A DNA stretch of 64,000 nt from Clostridiales bacterium (GCA_024691085.1 JAILNX010000027.1:83769-147768), one strand, 5' to 3'; positions 40,599-49,211 are shown, counted from the stretch's first letter. Program-made: numbers and translations. Notes: generated by a model not told the origin, from the letters alone.

Positions 40599-42371
40599 AT
40601 GAACAGCTGCTGGTCACTCGACGTGCTCTACAAGGGGTACGACACTCCCGAATTCAAGAACGACCTGGCCGCCGCGGACGCGATCGTAAGCGAGATCAAC
40701 GCCGCCGCGAAGGAGCTGGATCCCACGGATCCCAAGGACTCTCTCCTTAAGATCATCGCGCTCAAGGAGAAGCGTTCCGAGCTATTTTCCAAGCTCTTCG
40801 AGTTCTGCTCATTAAGCCAGTCCGTCAACACCAAGGACGAGAACGCCGCCGCGTACATGGGCCAGCTTATGGCCAAGTACAGCGCCATGACGAAGGCCGA
40901 CACCGTTTTCGACAAGTTCGTCGCCGCGATCGACGATCTTGAAGCGGTCATCGCTTCGGATGAAATACTTACGGAATACGCCCACATGCTCCGCAGGATC
41001 AAGGCAAGCGCAGAGCACCTCCTTTCCGAGGAGGCCGAGGAGATCATGTCCCTTTACGACATCTCCGGCGGTTCCGCGTGGGGAGACCTTCAGAGCCAGC
41101 TCACCTCCTCCGTCACCGCTGATTTCCGCGGCGAGAAGCTGGGGCTTTCGGCGATAAGGAACAAGGCTTACGATCCCGATCCCGCCGTCCGCAAGGAGGC
41201 GTACGAGGCGGAGCTCGAATGCTATAAGAAGATCGAGGAGCCCGTCGCCGCCGCGCTGAACAACATTAAGCTCCAGGTCATCAACGAGTCAAGGCTCCGC
41301 GGCTTCAAGTCGCCGCTTGAGCAGACGCTCTTTTACGAGGACATGAAGCGCGAAACGCTCGACGCGCTCTTTAGCGCCATGGACGAGTACATGCCCATGT
41401 TCCGCGAGTACTTAAAGACCAAGGCCGAGGCGCTCGGACACAGGAACGGTCTGCCCTGGTACGACCTCTTCGCGCCGATGGGCAAGAACGACCGCACCTA
41501 TACCGCCGAGGACGCGAAGGAGTATCTGCTGAACACCTTCAAGGGCTTCGACAGGGATCTTCACGACATGGTCGAGCGCGCGTTCGACGAGAGCTGGATC
41601 GACTTTTACCCCCGTGAGGGCAAGGTCGGCGGCGCGTTCTGCGCGGGCGTACGCTCCGCTAAGCAGAGCCGCGTGCTCACGAACTTCGACGGCTCGTTCA
41701 GCGACGTCGTCACCCTCGCCCACGAATTAGGGCATGCCTTCCACAACCTTAACATACTCGACCACCGTCCCCTTAACGACGATTACTCCATGCCCGTCGC
41801 GGAGACCGCCTCGACCTTCAACGAGCACGTCATCATGGACGCGGCGATCGCGAACGCGAAGGATCCGGGCGAGAAGCTCGCGCTGATCGAGAGCCAGCTT
41901 ATGGACACCACCCAGATCATCGTGGACATCTACTCGAGGTACCTTATCGAGAGCGCGGTATTCGAGAACCGCGAGGAGAGCTATATGTTCCCCGGCACAC
42001 TCTGCGATATGATGCTGGACGCTCAGAGGAAGGCCTACGGCGACGGTCTCGATCCCGAGTATCTTCACAAGTACATGTGGGTCTGCAAGAGCCATTACTA
42101 TTCGAGCGGACTATCCTTCTACAACTTCCCGTACGCCTTCGGCGGACTCTTCGCCCGCGGACTTTACTCCAAGTACTTAAAGGAGGGCGCCGCGTTCGTC
42201 CCGAAGTACAAGGCGCTCCTTCACGCCACTCCCGTCAAGAACGTCGAGGACACCGCTCTCGTATGCGGCATCGATCTGACCGACAAGGAGTTCTGGCGCA
42301 TGGGTCTTGAATCCTACCGCGCGAAGATCGACGAGTTCAAGAGGCTCGTCAAAGAGGTCTACGGGGTGTAA
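40599..42371 (+). CDS. Oligoendopeptidase F family M3 metallopeptidase
   Basis: 590 aa. Cytoplasmic zinc peptidase that degrades peptides. HExxH in LAHELGHAFHNLN near residue 375, with the downstream zinc ligand Glu in AETASTFNEHVIMD near 405. The M3 C-terminal pattern SHYYSSGLSFYNFPYAFG is typical of PepF. ATG 40599 has GGAGG upstream. Confidence 0.94.
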   Translation: MNSCWSLDVLYKGYDTPEFKNDLAAADAIVSEINAAAKELDPTDPKDSLLKIIALKEKRSELFSKLFEFCSLSQSVNTKDENAAAYMGQLMAKYSAMTKADTVFDKFVAAIDDLEAVIASDEILTEYAHMLRRIKASAEHLLSEEAEEIMSLYDISGGSAWGDLQSQLTSSVTADFRGEKLGLSAIRNKAYDPDPAVRKEAYEAELECYKKIEEPVAAALNNIKLQVINESRLRGFKSPLEQTLFYEDMKRETLDALFSAMDEYMPMFREYLKTKAEALGHRNGLPWYDLFAPMGKNDRTYTAEDAKEYLLNTFKGFDRDLHDMVERAFDESWIDFYPREGKVGGAFCAGVRSAKQSRVLTNFDGSFSDVVTLAHELGHAFHNLNILDHRPLNDDYSMPVAETASTFNEHVIMDAAIANAKDPGEKLALIESQLMDTTQIIVDIYSRYLIESAVFENREESYMFPGTLCDMMLDAQRKAYGDGLDPEYLHKYMWVCKSHYYSSGLSFYNFPYAFGGLFARGLYSKYLKEGAAFVPKYKALLHATPVKNVEDTALVCGIDLTDKEFWRMGLESYRAKIDEFKRLVKEVYGV

Positions 42372-42375
42372 AGCC

Positions 42376-42714
42376 ATGGTCACGGATATTTTCGAACAGT
42401 ATTTCAAGGCGGATTGCGTATTTAACGAAGTCAAGCGCAGGGCGGCGGCCGTAAAGCTCACCTCGGATTCCGAGGCGGGCAGCATCCGCTATACGGTCAG
42501 CGTGAACTTCTTCCCCCACGCTGACGACGAGGACTACGCAATATCCTGCGACGCTTACGCCGAAAAGGAGATATTCTCGGCAAAGGGCCGCCGCTCGAAG
42601 AAGCGCGAGGCGGCGTTCCTCGATATCCTCCGCGAGGAGGCGAACGCGCTGGCAAACGAAATGGACGGCGCGATATTCTGGGACGAGCCCCTTATCGAGG
42701 CAAGGCGCGCGTAA
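42376..42714 (+). CDS. Hypothetical protein
   Basis: 112 aa, not recognised. Soluble, acidic, with SIRYTVSVNFFPHADDEDYA and a helical end (AAFLDILREEANALANEMDG). It starts 4 bp after pepF and ends 14 bp before the ABC ATPase gene, so it is carried in the same run. Codon use looks like its neighbours. No signal peptide. Confidence 0.65.
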   Translation: MVTDIFEQYFKADCVFNEVKRRAAAVKLTSDSEAGSIRYTVSVNFFPHADDEDYAISCDAYAEKEIFSAKGRRSKKREAAFLDILREEANALANEMDGAIFWDEPLIEARRA

Positions 42715-42728
42715 CAAAGAGGTGCGAA

Positions 42729-43838
42729 ATGAACGTCAGACTTGAAGGGTTGACAAAGCATTTCCCGTCAAGGAACAAGAAGTCGAAGGAGGTAGTCGTC
42801 GCAGTCGACGACTTCTCCTTCGAGATACCCGACGGAAAGCTCGTGGGGCTTTTGGGCCCGTCCGGCTGCGGAAAATCCACGATGCTGAACATGATATCCG
42901 GACTTGAAAAGCCGACTTCGGGCAGGGTATTCTTCGGCGACGACGACGTGACCGACGTCCCGCCCGAGCTGCGCGGCGTGGGGCTGGTGTTCCAGAACTA
43001 CGCGCTTTATCCGCATATGACGGCGCTTCAGAACATTCTCTTTCCGCTCGAGAACCTTAAGGGCGCGAAGAAGCTTTCAAAGGACGAGATGCTGAAAAGA
43101 GCGAACGAGGCCGCACGCCTCGTGCAGATAACGGAGCTTATGGAAAGAAAGCCCTCGGCGCTCTCCGGCGGACAGCAGCAGCGCGTCGCCATCGCCCGCG
43201 CTCTCGTCAAGATGCCGAAGATACTCCTTCTGGACGAGCCATTGTCGAACCTCGACGCGAGGCTCCGCCTTCAGACGCGTGAGGAGCTTCGCCGCATACA
43301 GCGCGAAACCGGGATAACCACCGTGTTCGTCACCCACGACCAGGAGGAGGCGATGAGCATATCCGACATGATCGTGGTCATGAAAAAGGGTGTGCTGAAT
43401 CAGATCGGCCGCCCGCAGGACGTTTACGACGATCCCGTGAACCTGTTCGTCGCAAAGTTCCTGGGCAATCCCCCGATCAATGTGTTCGAGGGCTCGGTGC
43501 GCGGCGGAAAGCTCTTTATAGGCGACGAGGATGTCATGGACGCGGAGGGCGTATCTGACGCTCCCGTTTCGGTCGGCATACGTCCCGAGGGCTTCGTTCC
43601 GAAGGAAGGCGGGCGCTTCACCTGCGATCTCGTCGGCGTGGAGGTCATGGGCAGGGACACGAGCGTCATCTGCAACCATCCCGCGTTCGACGGCGCGAAC
43701 ATCCGTGCGATAGTCAGCGCCGAGAACCGCATCGACACGGAGAAGGAGACCGTCTCGTTCGATTTGAAGCCGAACAAGGTGTTCCTGTTTGACAAGGAGA
43801 CCGGACGCCGAATAAGGCCCGGCGAGGAAAACAGATGA
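42729..43838 (+). CDS. ABC transporter ATP-binding protein (MsmK/UgpC-like)
   Basis: 369 aa. Walker A GPSGCGKST near residue 45, Q-loop FQNYALYPHM, signature LSGGQQQRVAIARAL, Walker B ILLLDEPLSNLDARLR, switch His FVTHDQEEAM. C-terminal regulatory MOP/TOBE-like domain (about 245-369). Powers the two permeases that follow; members of this type energise sugar, sugar-alcohol or glycerol-phosphate uptake. Confidence 0.93.
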   Translation: MNVRLEGLTKHFPSRNKKSKEVVVAVDDFSFEIPDGKLVGLLGPSGCGKSTMLNMISGLEKPTSGRVFFGDDDVTDVPPELRGVGLVFQNYALYPHMTALQNILFPLENLKGAKKLSKDEMLKRANEAARLVQITELMERKPSALSGGQQQRVAIARALVKMPKILLLDEPLSNLDARLRLQTREELRRIQRETGITTVFVTHDQEEAMSISDMIVVMKKGVLNQIGRPQDVYDDPVNLFVAKFLGNPPINVFEGSVRGGKLFIGDEDVMDAEGVSDAPVSVGIRPEGFVPKEGGRFTCDLVGVEVMGRDTSVICNHPAFDGANIRAIVSAENRIDTEKETVSFDLKPNKVFLFDKETGRRIRPGEENR

Positions 43839-44725
43839 AAAAGAACGGTTTGAAAGCGTGGCTGTATCTTCTGCCCTCCCTGATATTCCTGGGCTTTTTC
43901 ATGGTGTATCCCCTCGTCGACGTTCTCATCTACTCGCTCGAGGAGGGCTACAACTCCGCCTCGCAGACATTCACGGGCGTGGGGCTTTATAACTACGCCT
44001 ACGTGCTCCGCGATCCCTACTTCATGCAGGCGGTCAAGAATACCTTCATACTCGTCATGATAACCGTGCCCGTGTCGACGGGGCTCGCGCTCCTAATTTC
44101 TCTCGGCTTAAGCTCCATCGGAAAGCTCCGCGAGCTTTATCAGACGATCTATTTCCTGCCCTACGTCACCAACACGCTCGCCGTCGGCCTGGTCTTCATG
44201 ATCCTGTTCAAGAAGACGCCCTACACGGACGGTATGGTGAACCTTCTTATCGGGCTTTTCGGAGGCAGGTCCGTCGACTTCATCGAGGGGCCATACTGGG
44301 CGAAGATGTTCGTTCTGAGCTTCTATACGGTCTGGATAGTCCTGCCGTTCAAGATACTGATCCTCACGAGCGCGCTCGCCTCCGTCAAGAAGGATTATTA
44401 CAGCGCGGCGAGGATCGACGGCGCTTCCGGCTTTAAGATCTTCACAAGGATCACCGTGCCCATGATATCCCCCATGATATTCTACCTTATCATCACGGGC
44501 TTCATCGGCGCGTTCAAGGCGTATTCCGACTCGGTCGCGCTGTTCGGCACCAACCTCAACGCCGCGGGCATGAACACGATCGTCGGCTACATCTACGACA
44601 TGCTCTACGGCGACAGCGGCGGATACCCCTCCTACGCTTCGGCGGCGGCGCTCATACTGTTCGCCATCGTGTTCACGATAACGGTGATCAACCTTCTTAT
44701 AAGCAGAAAGAAGGTGAACGCGTAA
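43835..44725 (+). CDS. ABC sugar-type permease, MalF/UgpA-like
   Basis: 296 aa. Six membrane helices; the cytoplasmic coupling motif is DYYSAARIDGASGFKIFTRI near residue 188 (EAA loop). Overlaps the ATPase gene by 4 bp and abuts the next permease. Forms a heterodimer with it. Confidence 0.92.
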   Translation: MKKNGLKAWLYLLPSLIFLGFFMVYPLVDVLIYSLEEGYNSASQTFTGVGLYNYAYVLRDPYFMQAVKNTFILVMITVPVSTGLALLISLGLSSIGKLRELYQTIYFLPYVTNTLAVGLVFMILFKKTPYTDGMVNLLIGLFGGRSVDFIEGPYWAKMFVLSFYTVWIVLPFKILILTSALASVKKDYYSAARIDGASGFKIFTRITVPMISPMIFYLIITGFIGAFKAYSDSVALFGTNLNAAGMNTIVGYIYDMLYGDSGGYPSYASAAALILFAIVFTITVINLLISRKKVNA

Positions 44726-45592
44726 ATGAACGACTACGAAAAGATCGAGCGGCGCGCAGCGAAAAGAAAGCGCGCGGTAAGAATAATCACGATAATACTG
44801 CTCTCGGTCTGGGCGCTTATCGTGCTTTTCCCGTTCTACTGGATGGTGCTCTCGTCGATAAAGAGCTACAGCTCGTACAATTCCGAGCGCATCCCCAAAT
44901 TCATCGCCGAGGCGCCGACTTTTAAGAACTACGTTTCCGCGTTCACTGAGGTGCCGCTCGCGAAGTACTTCGTGAACACGCTCATTTTCACCGTCATCAC
45001 GACTGCGCTGATGCTGGTCGTGACGGTGCTTGCGGCGTTCGCGTTCGCGAGGCTCGATTTCCGCGGCAAGAACGTCGTGTTCGCGCTGTTCCTCGCCCTC
45101 ATGATGATCCCGAACGAGCTGGTCATTATCACGAATTTCCAGACGATAACGAATCTCGGCATGCGGAACACCTTCCACGGCTTGATACTGCCCTCAGTCA
45201 CGTCGGTGTTCTATATCTATCTTTTAAAGGAAAACTTCGAGAGCATCCCCGACGAGCTGTATAAAGCCGCCAAGGTGGACGGAACGAGCGACCTTAAGTA
45301 TCTTCTTAAGGTCATGATACCGATCTCCCGCCCGACGCTCGTCACGATAACGATACTCAAGGTCATCGAATGCTGGAACTCCTACGTCTGGCCGAGGCTC
45401 ATCACCGACGACCGCGCGCGGTTCCTCGTTTCGAACGGCATTCAGGAGATTCGCGAGAACGGCTTCGGCCGCGAGAACATACCCGCCATGATGGCGGCGG
45501 TCGTGGTCATCTCCGTTCCGCTGATAGTTCTGTTCCTCGTATTCCGCAAAAAGATCATGGAGGGCGTTTCGAGAGGAGGCACCAAGGGATGA
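44726..45592 (+). CDS. ABC sugar-type permease, MalG/UgpE-like
   Basis: 288 aa. Six membrane helices with EAA loop ELYKAAKVDGTSDLKYLLKV near residue 178 and the typical FPFYWMVLSSIKS segment near 36. ATGA overlap with the solute-binding gene. Confidence 0.92.
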   Translation: MNDYEKIERRAAKRKRAVRIITIILLSVWALIVLFPFYWMVLSSIKSYSSYNSERIPKFIAEAPTFKNYVSAFTEVPLAKYFVNTLIFTVITTALMLVVTVLAAFAFARLDFRGKNVVFALFLALMMIPNELVIITNFQTITNLGMRNTFHGLILPSVTSVFYIYLLKENFESIPDELYKAAKVDGTSDLKYLLKVMIPISRPTLVTITILKVIECWNSYVWPRLITDDRARFLVSNGIQEIRENGFGRENIPAMMAAVVVISVPLIVLFLVFRKKIMEGVSRGGTKG

Positions 45593-47175
45593 AAAGAGCT
45601 GTCTGTCTTATCCTTTCCGTGCTTATGCTCGTCCCCTTCCTCTCCGCATGTCACGGCTCGAAGGGCTTGAAGGCGTTTGAGATGCCCGACGGGCTCGACG
45701 AAAACAAGGAGTACAGGATCACGTTCTGGGCCAAGAACGACACCAACAAGACTCAGGTCAACATCTATAAAAACGCGATAGCGGACTTCGAGGCGCTTTA
45801 TCCCAACATTCACGTCGAGCTTCGCCTTTACACAGATTACGGCAAGATCTACAACGACGTAATCACGAACATCTCGACAGGCACAACGCCGAATGTCTGC
45901 ATCACCTACCCCGACCATATCGCGACATACATGACGGGCGAAAACGTAATGGTGCCGCTCGACGGGCTGATGGACGATCCGCGTTTCGGGCTCGGCGGCA
46001 GCGAGGTAAGGTTCGACTCCCCCAAGAGGGACGAGGTCATCGCCCGCTACCTTGACGAGGGCGTCATCGGCGGAAAGCACTGGGCGCTCCCGTTCATGCG
46101 CTCGACCGAGGCGCTTTACGTCAACCGCGACTACGTCGAAAAGCTCGGCTACACACTGCCCGAGGTCGTCACCTGGGACTTCATCTGGGAGGTCTCCGAG
46201 GCGGCCTTAAGGAAGAACGACGACGGGACCTACTTCTTAAACGGCGGCAGCGTGATGATACCGTTCATCTACAAGTCCTCGGACAACATGATGATACAGT
46301 ATTTGAGGCAGGCGGGCGCGGACTATTCCGACGAGAACGGCAATATCGGGATCTTCTCGGACGCGACGAAGGACTTCCTGTTCACGGTCGCGGAGCATGC
46401 GGGGAGCCGCGCCTTCTCGACGTTCAAGATCTCAAGCTATCCCGGCAATTTCTTAAACGCGGGTCAGTGCGTATTCGGCATCGACTCGACCGCGGGCGCC
46501 ACTTGGATGGGCTCAAAGGCGGGACATCAGGACATTTCCTCGGACAAGCTGGTCGATTTCGAGATGGCGGTCCTGCCTATACCGCAGGTCGATCCCGATA
46601 ACCCCGTGATGATCTCGCAGGGGCCGTCGGTCGCGATATTCAACAAAAAGGATCCCGGCGAGGTGCTCGCCTCGTGGCTGTTCGCCCAGTTCCTTCTGAC
46701 GAACAAGGTGCAGATCGCCTACGCCGAGACCGAGGGCTACGTCCCCGTCACCGAAAAGGCGCGGAAGGATCCCGGGTACGAAGACTATCTCGCCCGCGCG
46801 GGCGAGGACAGCGAGCTTCACTATTCCGTAAAGCTCGCGGCGACGAAGCTACTTTTGGACAACGTGGACAACACGTTCATCACGCCCGTGTTCAACGGCT
46901 CGGCTTCCCTCCGCGACGCGGCGGGCGAACTTATCGAAGCCACGTCCAAATCCGCGCGAAGAAACGAGACCGTGGACGAAGCGTACATGGAGAAGCTGTT
47001 CAAGAGCGTAAACGCGCTTTACAGGCTCGACCAGCGCGGCGAAAGCGCTGCCGAAAGGTCGGAGCTGGGCAAACTGCCCGCGACCGCCGTCGTGCTCCTG
47101 TCCGCTCTCGGCGCCGCATGGCTCGGCATCGGAGCCTACGGAATAATGCATATTGCCAAAAAGAAGAAAAGGTAG
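45589..47175 (+). CDS. Extracellular solute-binding lipoprotein with C-terminal membrane segment
   Basis: 528 aa. Family 1 (sugar) binding protein: lipobox LSAC (Cys near residue 20), ITFWAKNDTNKTQVNIYKNA start, PFMRSTEALYVNRDYVEKLG near 165. Unusual: the end has LPATA, then a 20-residue hydrophobic helix and a KKKKR tail, which looks like a sortase sorting signal (variant LPxTA) or a second membrane anchor. Last of the four transporter genes. Substrate unknown; a carbohydrate is likely from the ATPase and permease types. Confidence 0.9.
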   Translation: MKRAVCLILSVLMLVPFLSACHGSKGLKAFEMPDGLDENKEYRITFWAKNDTNKTQVNIYKNAIADFEALYPNIHVELRLYTDYGKIYNDVITNISTGTTPNVCITYPDHIATYMTGENVMVPLDGLMDDPRFGLGGSEVRFDSPKRDEVIARYLDEGVIGGKHWALPFMRSTEALYVNRDYVEKLGYTLPEVVTWDFIWEVSEAALRKNDDGTYFLNGGSVMIPFIYKSSDNMMIQYLRQAGADYSDENGNIGIFSDATKDFLFTVAEHAGSRAFSTFKISSYPGNFLNAGQCVFGIDSTAGATWMGSKAGHQDISSDKLVDFEMAVLPIPQVDPDNPVMISQGPSVAIFNKKDPGEVLASWLFAQFLLTNKVQIAYAETEGYVPVTEKARKDPGYEDYLARAGEDSELHYSVKLAATKLLLDNVDNTFITPVFNGSASLRDAAGELIEATSKSARRNETVDEAYMEKLFKSVNALYRLDQRGESAAERSELGKLPATAVVLLSALGAAWLGIGAYGIMHIAKKKKR

Positions 47176-47181
47176 TATAAT
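47153..47181 (+). promoter_or_regulatory. Promoter inside the end of the binding-protein gene
   Basis: TTGCCA (47153-47158), 17-bp spacer, TATAAT (47176-47181). Drives the OB-fold lipoprotein gene separately. Confidence 0.75.
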
Positions 47182-47224
47182 TAGTAATTGTGCGATAATG
47201 CATATTAAAATTCGGAGGATTAAA

Positions 47225-47974
47225 ATGAAAAAGATCTTTGCACTCATTCTCGCGGTCCTTTGCGTCGCCGCCGTCTGCGCCGGCTGCAAAAAGCCCGCAC
47301 CCGAGCCTGAAAAGGACGTCAAGGGCGAAGGCGTTATGACCTACGCCGAGTACATGGCCGCCGCGATCGACGCTCCCGTCGTTATCGAGACCTACGTCCA
47401 GGCCAAGCAGTCCTGGTGGGAAAACAAGGCTACCCTCTACACCCAGGATCATGACGGCGCCTATTTCATCTACAACATGACCTGCTCCGAGGAGGACTAC
47501 GCGAAGCTCGTTCCCGGCACGAAGATCAAGGTCACCGGCTTCAAGGCCGAGTGGTCCGGCGAGATCGAGATCGCCGAGGGCGCGACCTTCGAGATCGAAG
47601 AGGGCTCCTACATCGCGACCCCTGTCGACCTCACCGCTCTCTTCGGGACCGATGAGCTCATCAAGCACCAGAACGAGATGTTCTCCGTTAAGGGCGCTGT
47701 CGTCGTGGCCATCGGCCAGAACGACGCCGGCGAGGACGCCGCCTTCTTCTATAAGTGGAACAACTCCGGCGAGGACGGCGACGACCTGTACTTCAAGGTC
47801 AAGATCGGCGAAAACGAGTTCACCTTCACCGTCGAGAGCTATCTCTGCGACAAGACCACCGAGGTCTACTCCGCGGTCAAGAACCTGAAGGTCGGCGACA
47901 CCATCGACGTCGAGGGCTTCCTTTATTGGTACGAGGGCGCGAACCCCCACATCACCAAGGTCACCGTTAAGTAA
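47225..47974 (+). CDS. Lipoprotein with tandem OB-like domains
   Basis: 249 aa. Lipobox CAGC after a signal (MKKIFALILAVLCVAAVCAGC). Two similar beta-rich halves: TYAEYMAAAIDAPVVIETYV... YAKLVPGTKIKVTGFKAEW and MFSVKGAVVVAIGQND... LKVGDTIDVEGFLYWYEG, each with the V-x-G-x-K-V/D-V-x-G pattern of OB-folds. No catalytic motif. Very Lys/Glu/Gly-rich and codon-biased, suggesting strong expression. Own promoter, Shine-Dalgarno GGAGG and terminator. Confidence 0.75.
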   Translation: MKKIFALILAVLCVAAVCAGCKKPAPEPEKDVKGEGVMTYAEYMAAAIDAPVVIETYVQAKQSWWENKATLYTQDHDGAYFIYNMTCSEEDYAKLVPGTKIKVTGFKAEWSGEIEIAEGATFEIEEGSYIATPVDLTALFGTDELIKHQNEMFSVKGAVVVAIGQNDAGEDAAFFYKWNNSGEDGDDLYFKVKIGENEFTFTVESYLCDKTTEVYSAVKNLKVGDTIDVEGFLYWYEGANPHITKVTVK

Positions 47975-47987
47975 TTAAAGCGCACAC

Positions 47988-48022
47988 AAAAGCCCGCTCA
48001 TACGAGCGGGCTTTTCCTTTTT
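47988..48022 (+). terminator. Terminator of the OB-fold lipoprotein gene
   Basis: AAAAGCCCGCTC ATAC GAGCGGGCTTTT, then CCTTTTT. Confidence 0.92.
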
Positions 48023-48040
48023 ACGCCTAAAATAATATAT

Positions 48041-48057
48041 TTTACGATAATCGTAAA
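48041..48057. promoter_or_regulatory. Operator 1 of the DUF2975/XRE pair
   Basis: TTTACGATAATCGTAAA, a 17-bp perfect palindrome apart from the centre base, 7 bp upstream of the -35 box. Core ACGATAATCGT is shared with operator 2. Confidence 0.8.
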
Positions 48058-48064
48058 AAAGGTG

Positions 48065-48093
48065 TTGACAAACGTTAATACCGGGTGTATTAT
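48065..48093 (+). promoter_or_regulatory. Promoter of the DUF2975/XRE pair
   Basis: TTGACA (48065-48070), 17-bp spacer, TATTAT (48088-48093), lying between the two operators. Confidence 0.85.
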
Positions 48094-48104
48094 ATGCCTG
48101 CAAG

Positions 48105-48121
48105 TTAACGATAATCGTTAA
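48105..48121. promoter_or_regulatory. Operator 2 of the DUF2975/XRE pair
   Basis: TTAACGATAATCGTTAA, same core as operator 1, centre-to-centre 64 bp (about six helix turns), downstream of the -10 box. Confidence 0.8.
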
Positions 48122-48151
48122 AAAATTAATGAAAAACTTGGGAGGTACAAA

Positions 48152-48862
48152 ATGAACGCTTCTATCAAGAAAAAGGTGAACGGCATCGGCCTTGCCGGAA
48201 AGATCGTCTCGATCATAATGATCGTCTGCATGGCTCTCGCCTGCTTCGGGCTTTCGGTCGCGACGATATTCTTCGCCGCCATCCCGAAGGACAAGGTCAC
48301 GCTCGACGTGAAGACCGATTTCAGCGTCATGATCAGCAAAGATCTGTTCAAGGACCAGTTCGACAAGATCACCGACGAGGAGATCTCGAAAGCGAATGAG
48401 GAGATGAAAAAGGAGTTCGACTCGGACGGTGACCCGATCGAAATGGAACTTAAAAAGACCGGCGAAGGCGTCACCGCGTCCGGCAAAACGGATAATTACA
48501 CCCTTTCCGCTTCGCAGCTCTTCCCCATATGCCTGTCCGGTCTGATCCGCTGCGCGGCGATACTGGTGATATTCGTCTTCCTGCTCCGTCTTTCCGACGC
48601 CTTCCGCACCTGCGATACTCCCTTTGACGAGGGTGTGATCAAAAAGATGATGACCTTCGCGTGGGTGCTCCTCGGCGGCGCGGTGCTTATGGGCTTAAGC
48701 TTCACCGGCTCGATCAGCGGCATGGGCATCTACAGCAAGCTCGGCGGGGTCAGTTACTCCGTGCGCTTTACTCCCGTTCTCGTCGCTCTCATCGTCCTCT
48801 TCCTCTCTTCCGTATTCCGCTACGGCGCGAAGCTCCAGAAGGAATCCGACGAAACTCTGTGA
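48152..48862 (+). CDS. DUF2975-like membrane protein
   Basis: 236 aa. Four predicted membrane helices (about 15-42, 125-145, 165-185, 205-225). A charged extracytoplasmic loop separates the first and second (KDLFKDQFDKITDEEISKAN). RTCDTPFDEGVIKKM is like the DUF2975 loop between helices 2 and 3. Such proteins are usually paired with a small XRE protein, as here (8 bp downstream). Function unknown. Confidence 0.72.
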   Translation: MNASIKKKVNGIGLAGKIVSIIMIVCMALACFGLSVATIFFAAIPKDKVTLDVKTDFSVMISKDLFKDQFDKITDEEISKANEEMKKEFDSDGDPIEMELKKTGEGVTASGKTDNYTLSASQLFPICLSGLIRCAAILVIFVFLLRLSDAFRTCDTPFDEGVIKKMMTFAWVLLGGAVLMGLSFTGSISGMGIYSKLGGVSYSVRFTPVLVALIVLFLSSVFRYGAKLQKESDETL

Positions 48863-48870
48863 GGCAGGCT

Positions 48871-49101
48871 ATGGGCAAGATAATCTTAAGGCTCGACCGC
48901 GTTATGGCCGACCGCAAGATGAGCCTGAACGAGCTTTCCGAAAAGGTCGGCGTCGCGAACGTGAACCTTTCCAAACTCAAGAACGGGCACATCTCCGCCG
49001 TGCGCTTCTCCACCCTCTCCGCGATCTGCGAGGCGCTTAACTGCCAGCCGGGAGACCTGCTGGAGTACGATCCCTCTGCCGAGGGATCGAATGAAGAATG
49101 A
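48871..49101 (+). CDS. Small XRE-family HTH regulator (YozG type)
   Basis: 76 aa, almost only an HTH: IILRLDRVMADRKMSLNELS, the helix-turn-helix VGVANVNLSKLKNG and LSAICEALNCQPGDLLEYDP. Typical of the Cro/CI-type YozG family. Probably represses the promoter at 48065 through the paired palindromes; this is inferred from the layout. Confidence 0.9.
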   Translation: MGKIILRLDRVMADRKMSLNELSEKVGVANVNLSKLKNGHISAVRFSTLSAICEALNCQPGDLLEYDPSAEGSNEE

Positions 49102-49138
49102 AGACTTAAAACTTAAAAAAGAAAAATGAAAGTGAGAA
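49097..49138. repeat. Heptamer tandem array G1
   Basis: Units aatgaag, acttaaa twice, aaagaaa, aatgaaa, gtgagaa between the XRE stop codon (which it includes) and the shared hairpin at 49136. Confidence 0.85.
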
Positions 49139-49158
49139 CTCCGCCTGAGGCGGAGTTC
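49136..49158. terminator. Shared terminator hairpin of converging genes
   Basis: GAACTCCGCC TGA GGCGGAGTTC, then TTACG. Member of the ACTCCGC family; the T-run is short. Confidence 0.7.
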
Positions 49159-49162
49159 TTAC

Positions 49163-49211
49163 GTTCATTATTAATAATTCATTCTTCAGTCTTCAGTTTT
49201 CATTTTTTAAT
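49163..49211. repeat. Heptamer tandem array G2
   Basis: Units gttcatt, attaata, attcatt, cttcagt twice, tttcatt, ttttaat, ending over the stop codon of the minus-strand lipoprotein gene (49207-49209). Confidence 0.85.

Noticed and set aside
47176-47224. Repeated ATAATGCATATT near 47144 and 47197 as an operator pair
   Set aside because: One copy is inside the binding-protein coding end and the match is short; no symmetry to support an operator.
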